Source of the DNA: Cafeteria roenbergensis
Taxonomy: Eukaryota; Sar; Bigyra; Bicosoecida; Cafeteriaceae
Assembly (NCBI GenBank): GCA_008330645.1
Contig: VLTN01000020.1
Location: forward strand, 1 to 64,000
Direction: 5' to 3'
DNA length: 64,000 bases
The notes below the pieces were generated by a model. The model worked only from the letters and a program-made list of their open reading frames with translations, searched no databases and was not told the origin of the DNA. Shown here piece after piece: positions 60,424-64,000 of this stretch. The position numbers were made by a program, and so were the translations under genes. Within the stretch, counting starts at the first letter, position 1; each line of letters starts with the position of its first letter.

Positions 60424-63400
60424 TCACCTCCCGCTTGCGCCGCCTCTGTCCCGCAGGTTGGCGCTCAGCCTCACAATGAGAGAGTCAATGACCGCCTTGG
60501 CGCGCGCTGCCTCGGGCGGGGGTGGGGAGCCGTAGGCGACGACCTCGCCCCTCCACCGCTCCAGCAGTCCGTTGAGATCGGCGACGAAGCGGGCGCTGGG
60601 GGCAGTGCGCGGCCGGGCCTGCAGCACCGCCACGCCATCGCAGCGCGGGACCTTGACGCTCTCGACCCATGGGGCGCCCGGGTCGGCATCGGCCACGGCA
60701 TCCGCGTCTGGCCGCCACGTTCCCACGACGGCTGCGTCGAGAAAGCTTGCCAAGCAGGCGAGCCTGCGGAAGTGAACTGCGTCAGCCGTGCTGAGGTGCT
60801 GCGACAGGGCCACCGGGCCGCCAGCGACCAGCGCCGCCTTGGAAAGGAGCGTCTTCGGGCCGGATGCGGGCGGCAGAGAGGACGGGCGGACCCAAGTGGC
60901 CCCGGTTTGCGCGCAAGCCTTCCGCAGCAGCTCGGACAGGGCGTCCGTCTGGGCGGACACGTCCCGCCTGGCAGCGCGAGCTGCGGCACTCTCGGACACC
61001 GACCCGTCGGTCTGCGGGCACGCCGAGAGCGCTTCGTGGTGGCGGCGATGCAGCGCGGCAAGCTCAGCGACCGCCTCGGACACCTGCTGCTGGGCGCGGC
61101 GCGACGCCTGCCGGGCCTGTAGGTTGTCCCCGGACAGGACCGTGTGGTGCAGCAGGGAGAAGCCCAGCGCGCCGCGCAAGTGCGACGAGGCGGGGCTGGC
61201 TGAGGGCATCGACCCCGGCATGCGCTCCAAGATCTTGGCCAGGTTCAGCGCGAAGGGCTGGGCGAGGCCTGCGGAGGAAAGAGCCACTTCCTGCATGCGA
61301 GGAACGACAGCTCTGCCTGCGTCCAGGGCGCGCTCGGCGGCGGCCTCCAGCTGTGCATCGGTGGGCAGCACACGAACGAGGAAGCCAGAGAGGTCCAGGG
61401 GGCCCAGGACGGCGCCGGTGGCAGGCTCCACGCAGGCAAAGCCGGCCTGCCGCGAGGCCACTTTGCCAGTGGCGCTGTCTGCCACTGTGCGTGTGGGCAC
61501 CCAGTCCGTCAGCACGACCCTGCGCCACTGGTTGGTCGGTGTGGCGCCGTGCGGGTCGAGGAGCTCCACCACGGTCCCGGCGGCAGCGTCGCGGCGCACC
61601 ATGAGGACTTGGCCGAGGCGCAGTGGGCTGATGGCCTCGTCCCCTGCCCTGCCGCTGTGGAGCCAGACCGAGGAGCCATGGCCTTGCGTTCGCTTGGCAG
61701 CGAGGGAGCCAGCAGCGGCAGGAAGCTGCGGGCCGCGCGCGGGCGAAGCTGGTGCGAGCGCGCCGAGTGACGGAGACGCGTGAGCGCTCGGGGCCACAGG
61801 GCGACGGAGCGATTGCAGAGCCGAGGCCAGCACGCCTGCAGCAGAGCGGGCCTCGTTCTCGAGGAGAGCCTGCTCGGCCACAGAAGGCCACGGCGCGCCG
61901 AACACCTCGGCAAGCCGGTCGGCCTGCCTCTGAGTCCATTCCTCCGCCAGCCACGCCGCCCTGCTCAGCAGGACGTCGCCCCCGTCGCCATCCGCTTCGG
62001 CACCGTCCTTGGTCGACCCGCAGGCCGGCTTGGAATCGCCGGCCACCGCGGCGCCGCCGCCAGGCGCACCGCCTGCGTCCTCGTCGGCCCCCTCATCTTC
62101 GTCGTCCTCGTCCTCCTCCGTCTCCGCGATTTCCTGGTCCTCGCGCCGGTAGAGCTCGCCAGCGCACACGTCCGCCAGGTCCTTTACAGCGTCGCACAGC
62201 CCTGTGTCGCAGAACACGGCCGGGTCGGCGAGCATTCGCAGCGAGGTGTGAAGCGCCAGCTCGAGGTCCTGGGACGGATAGCACTGCATTGCCGTCCGCC
62301 TCTCCTGGGCGCTTGGCGCCCTGCCTCCTGCAGAGGGCACCGTGCTGGCTCTCCCCACCGCCCGGATGCACTCCGCAAGGTAGCGGGTCATCAGCCGGGG
62401 GCCAGGCCCCAGGTTGCGCAGAGTCACAGTCACTTCGGTGGCGGGCGAGGCTGGGCCGTCGCAGCCTGTGGAGTCGCGTGTCGCTGCGGCTCCGCACTGG
62501 CGCTTCGCGGCCGGCGAGGCCGGGGTCGCGGCGCCGGCGCCTGCAGAGTCGGATTCATTCCGCTGGCGCTTGGGCGCGGGGCGGCTCGAGCCTCCCTGGC
62601 CCGAACCACCCGTGCCGCTCCCTGTGCTGCCGCCTGTGCCGCCGCCGCTGCTGCTGCTGCTGCTGCTGCTGCCGCAATCAGCTGCTGCAGAAGGGTGGGC
62701 TTCGCTGGGTGCCTCGGGCGCGGGGCCAGTTGCCTTCGCATCCGTACCTGCTGCTGCGGACCGTTCGCCCGTTGCCGCCCTGGCCTCCCGCATCACGGCC
62801 GCCCACAGGCGAACGAGCTGGTCGTCGCGCAGCGAATGGGGCAGACGGTACACCGCCGGGTCAACTGGCCGGAGCGCCGCCGCGGCAGCGCCCAGGCCGC
62901 CCGAGGCCAGTACGGCGGCCAGACGCTCAGTGCTTTCGACCGAGGCCGCCGCTCTTTCCACCGGGCGAGACGGGCCCGGAGGAGCCGCACGGCGGGACGG
63001 AGAGGCGTGGACGGCGCGAGGCCCGGCAGGCTCGTCGTCTTCCTCCTCGTCCTCGTCCTCGTCCTCCTCGTCTGCTGGGGTCAGCTCTGCCTCCTTGGCA
63101 CTGCCCGCTGAGCCATGCTCATCGTCATCGTCCTCCTCCACGCACCTCAGAGCGCCCTCGGCGCGGCAGAGCTCGCCGCCATCCACGCCGGGCTCCCCTC
63201 CAAAGCCCGTGGCGCTGTCCAGCTCTGAGCCCAGACGCAGTCCCGCGTCCAACTCCTCGGCGCTCAGCACAGCCACGGGTCTGCCCTGCAGGCCAGACTC
63301 CCCTTGCCCGCGGCAAGCCCCGAACACCCGGCTGCGTCCCCCCGCCAGCCACAGCACCGCCAGCCACACGCACACGCGGGGCACCCACTCGACGCGCCCT

Positions 63401-63609
63401 GCGGCCACGTGGCCAAGCCTTTCGGTGCTCGCCGCAGCGGCCTGTCCCGGCAGGGGCCCCATCGGCCCCCAAATCTGCTCGAAGATCCCTCCAGCGGACC
63501 CCTGCCTCATCATGGCGGCGCCGGGCGGGGGGCTCCTGAGCGGGTGAAGCATGGCGACTGCGGCACGGTACGCTGCCGCAGCCGTCGCCTCATCGATACT
63601 GGACACCAC
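60424..63609 (-). CDS. hypothetical protein of about 1061 residues with acidic and poly-Ser regions
   Basis: A long frame with gene-like codon use and no family I recognise. The start at 63609 is uncertain. Residues 1-100 include a hydrophobic stretch VCVWLAVLWLAGG (about 77-90) that could be a membrane or signal-anchor segment, or could show that the true start is further in. Two acidic tracts follow (EEDDDDEH and DEEDEDEDEEEDDEP, then a second Glu/Asp tract near 490), then a poly-Ser/Gly tract and basic clusters (RPAPKRQRNES, AAKRQCG) that look like nuclear localisation signals. The second half is more ordered: VTVTLRNLGPGPRLMTRYLAECIRAV, a beta-rich block (LGQVLMVRRDAAAGTVVELL, WRRVVLTDWVPTRTV), and helices with coiled-coil character (QASRRAQQQVSEAVAELAAL). 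The C-terminus (ARFVADLNGLLERWRGEVV) is helical. Could be a nuclear factor; function not inferable. Confidence 0.52.
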   Translation of the reverse strand: MVSSIDEATAAAAYRAAVAMLHPLRSPPPGAAMMRQGSAGGIFEQIWGPMGPLPGQAAAASTERLGHVAAGRVEWVPRVCVWLAVLWLAGGRSRVFGACRGQGESGLQGRPVAVLSAEELDAGLRLGSELDSATGFGGEPGVDGGELCRAEGALRCVEEDDDDEHGSAGSAKEAELTPADEEDEDEDEEEDDEPAGPRAVHASPSRRAAPPGPSRPVERAAASVESTERLAAVLASGGLGAAAAALRPVDPAVYRLPHSLRDDQLVRLWAAVMREARAATGERSAAAGTDAKATGPAPEAPSEAHPSAAADCGSSSSSSSSGGGTGGSTGSGTGGSGQGGSSRPAPKRQRNESDSAGAGAATPASPAAKRQCGAAATRDSTGCDGPASPATEVTVTLRNLGPGPRLMTRYLAECIRAVGRASTVPSAGGRAPSAQERRTAMQCYPSQDLELALHTSLRMLADPAVFCDTGLCDAVKDLADVCAGELYRREDQEIAETEEDEDDEDEGADEDAGGAPGGGAAVAGDSKPACGSTKDGAEADGDGGDVLLSRAAWLAEEWTQRQADRLAEVFGAPWPSVAEQALLENEARSAAGVLASALQSLRRPVAPSAHASPSLGALAPASPARGPQLPAAAGSLAAKRTQGHGSSVWLHSGRAGDEAISPLRLGQVLMVRRDAAAGTVVELLDPHGATPTNQWRRVVLTDWVPTRTVADSATGKVASRQAGFACVEPATGAVLGPLDLSGFLVRVLPTDAQLEAAAERALDAGRAVVPRMQEVALSSAGLAQPFALNLAKILERMPGSMPSASPASSHLRGALGFSLLHHTVLSGDNLQARQASRRAQQQVSEAVAELAALHRRHHEALSACPQTDGSVSESAAARAARRDVSAQTDALSELLRKACAQTGATWVRPSSLPPASGPKTLLSKAALVAGGPVALSQHLSTADAVHFRRLACLASFLDAAVVGTWRPDADAVADADPGAPWVESVKVPRCDGVAVLQARPRTAPSARFVADLNGLLERWRGEVVAYGSPPPPEAARAKAVIDSLIVRLSANLRDRGGASGR
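62648..62671. repeat. (CTG)8 trinucleotide microsatellite
   Basis: Eight CTG units in the 1061-residue gene; read on the minus strand they encode poly-Ser. Confidence 0.92.
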
Positions 63610-64000
63610 TGCGAGGATAGCCGGGGCGGGAGAGGCAGCAGGCTACACGTGCGTGGTGGTGAGGGGAGGGGGGGGGGGGGGTCTCGCTCGAGTGGCGCAC
63701 CTGCAGCGAGGGCGCGCGCTACTGCGCCAGCCAGGCCCCGAACGCGCCAGCCCCGCCGCATCGCGACTCACTGGCTGCCACTGTGCGGATGCACATCGCC
63801 CGGCCGACTGGCAGTGGTGTCCAGGGGCACGACGCCGCAACCGCAGCAGCTGTCTCCAGCATTGAGAGCGGCCCGGCGCCAGAGGGGAGCGCCCGGGCAG
63901 GGCCACCTGCGCCGAGTGGGAGAAGGGGGGGGGGGGGAGGGGAGCAAGCGGCAAAGTGTCGCGCGCGCAGCGCCGGGAGCACGAGCTTTGACGTCAGCGC
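63610..64000. other. intergenic DNA at the window edge
   Basis: Upstream of the last minus-strand gene; contains its promoter and two G homopolymers (about 63668-63681 and 63925-63937). No exon recognised before the window ends. Confidence 0.5.

Noticed and set aside
1-64000. CRISPR arrays, insertion sequences, retroelement or viral genes
   Set aside because: No spaced direct repeats, transposase, reverse transcriptase, integrase or capsid-like frames were seen on either strand.
1-64000. A co-regulated cluster or defence system
   Set aside because: Neighbouring genes have unrelated housekeeping roles and alternate strands; nothing links them beyond adjacency.

Overview
The window is nuclear DNA from a very GC-rich (roughly 70 % G+C by eye) unicellular eukaryote. 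Evidence for a eukaryote: short GT-AG introns of about 100-280 bases, mitochondrial-type presequences, and eukaryote-only families (INCENP, TFIIH subunit Tfb4/p34, PP6 SAPS subunit, bridge-like lipid-transfer protein, UBTD, GYF, a myosin-like head). Composition, gene density and Ala/Gly/Ser-rich inserts would fit a free-living protist such as a bicosoecid or another heterotrophic or algal stramenopile. That placement is inference; no marker gene here fixes the lineage.

Eighteen protein genes were placed; a gene-free stretch of 26.9-28.7 kb has a visibly lower G+C. 0-5 kb: the C-terminus of an L-rhamnonate-dehydratase-like enzyme, a PPTC7-type mitochondrial phosphatase, and a glutaredoxin-DUF442 fusion. 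5.4-24.2 kb: one intronless 6245-residue chorein/VPS13-like protein. 24.4-26.9 kb: MYG1 exonuclease and a YbjQ/UPF0145 protein. 28.7-42.4 kb: INCENP carrying a SAP domain, a four-GYF protein, a 90-residue membrane protein split over three exons, Tfb4, FAHD2-like hydrolase, UBTD, an unknown protein and a small ankyrin protein. 42.7-56.8 kb: one intronless 4699-residue protein that I read as a myosin motor and neck with a destroyed nucleotide site. 57.5-63.6 kb: a SAPS-domain PP6 subunit and a second unknown protein.

The genes are mostly housekeeping and do not form an operon or a biosynthetic cluster. They alternate strands with gaps usually of 100-450 bases, and several pairs are head to head and may share promoters. 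Introns are few, short and biased to the 5' ends, and they sit in the small and medium genes. The two giant genes, together more than half the window, appear intronless. The most unusual content is protein architecture: the decayed giant myosin-like protein, the SAP-INCENP fusion, and the glutaredoxin-DUF442 fusion with a roughly 500-residue insert and no catalytic arginine. Splice sites, starts and family calls were made by eye.
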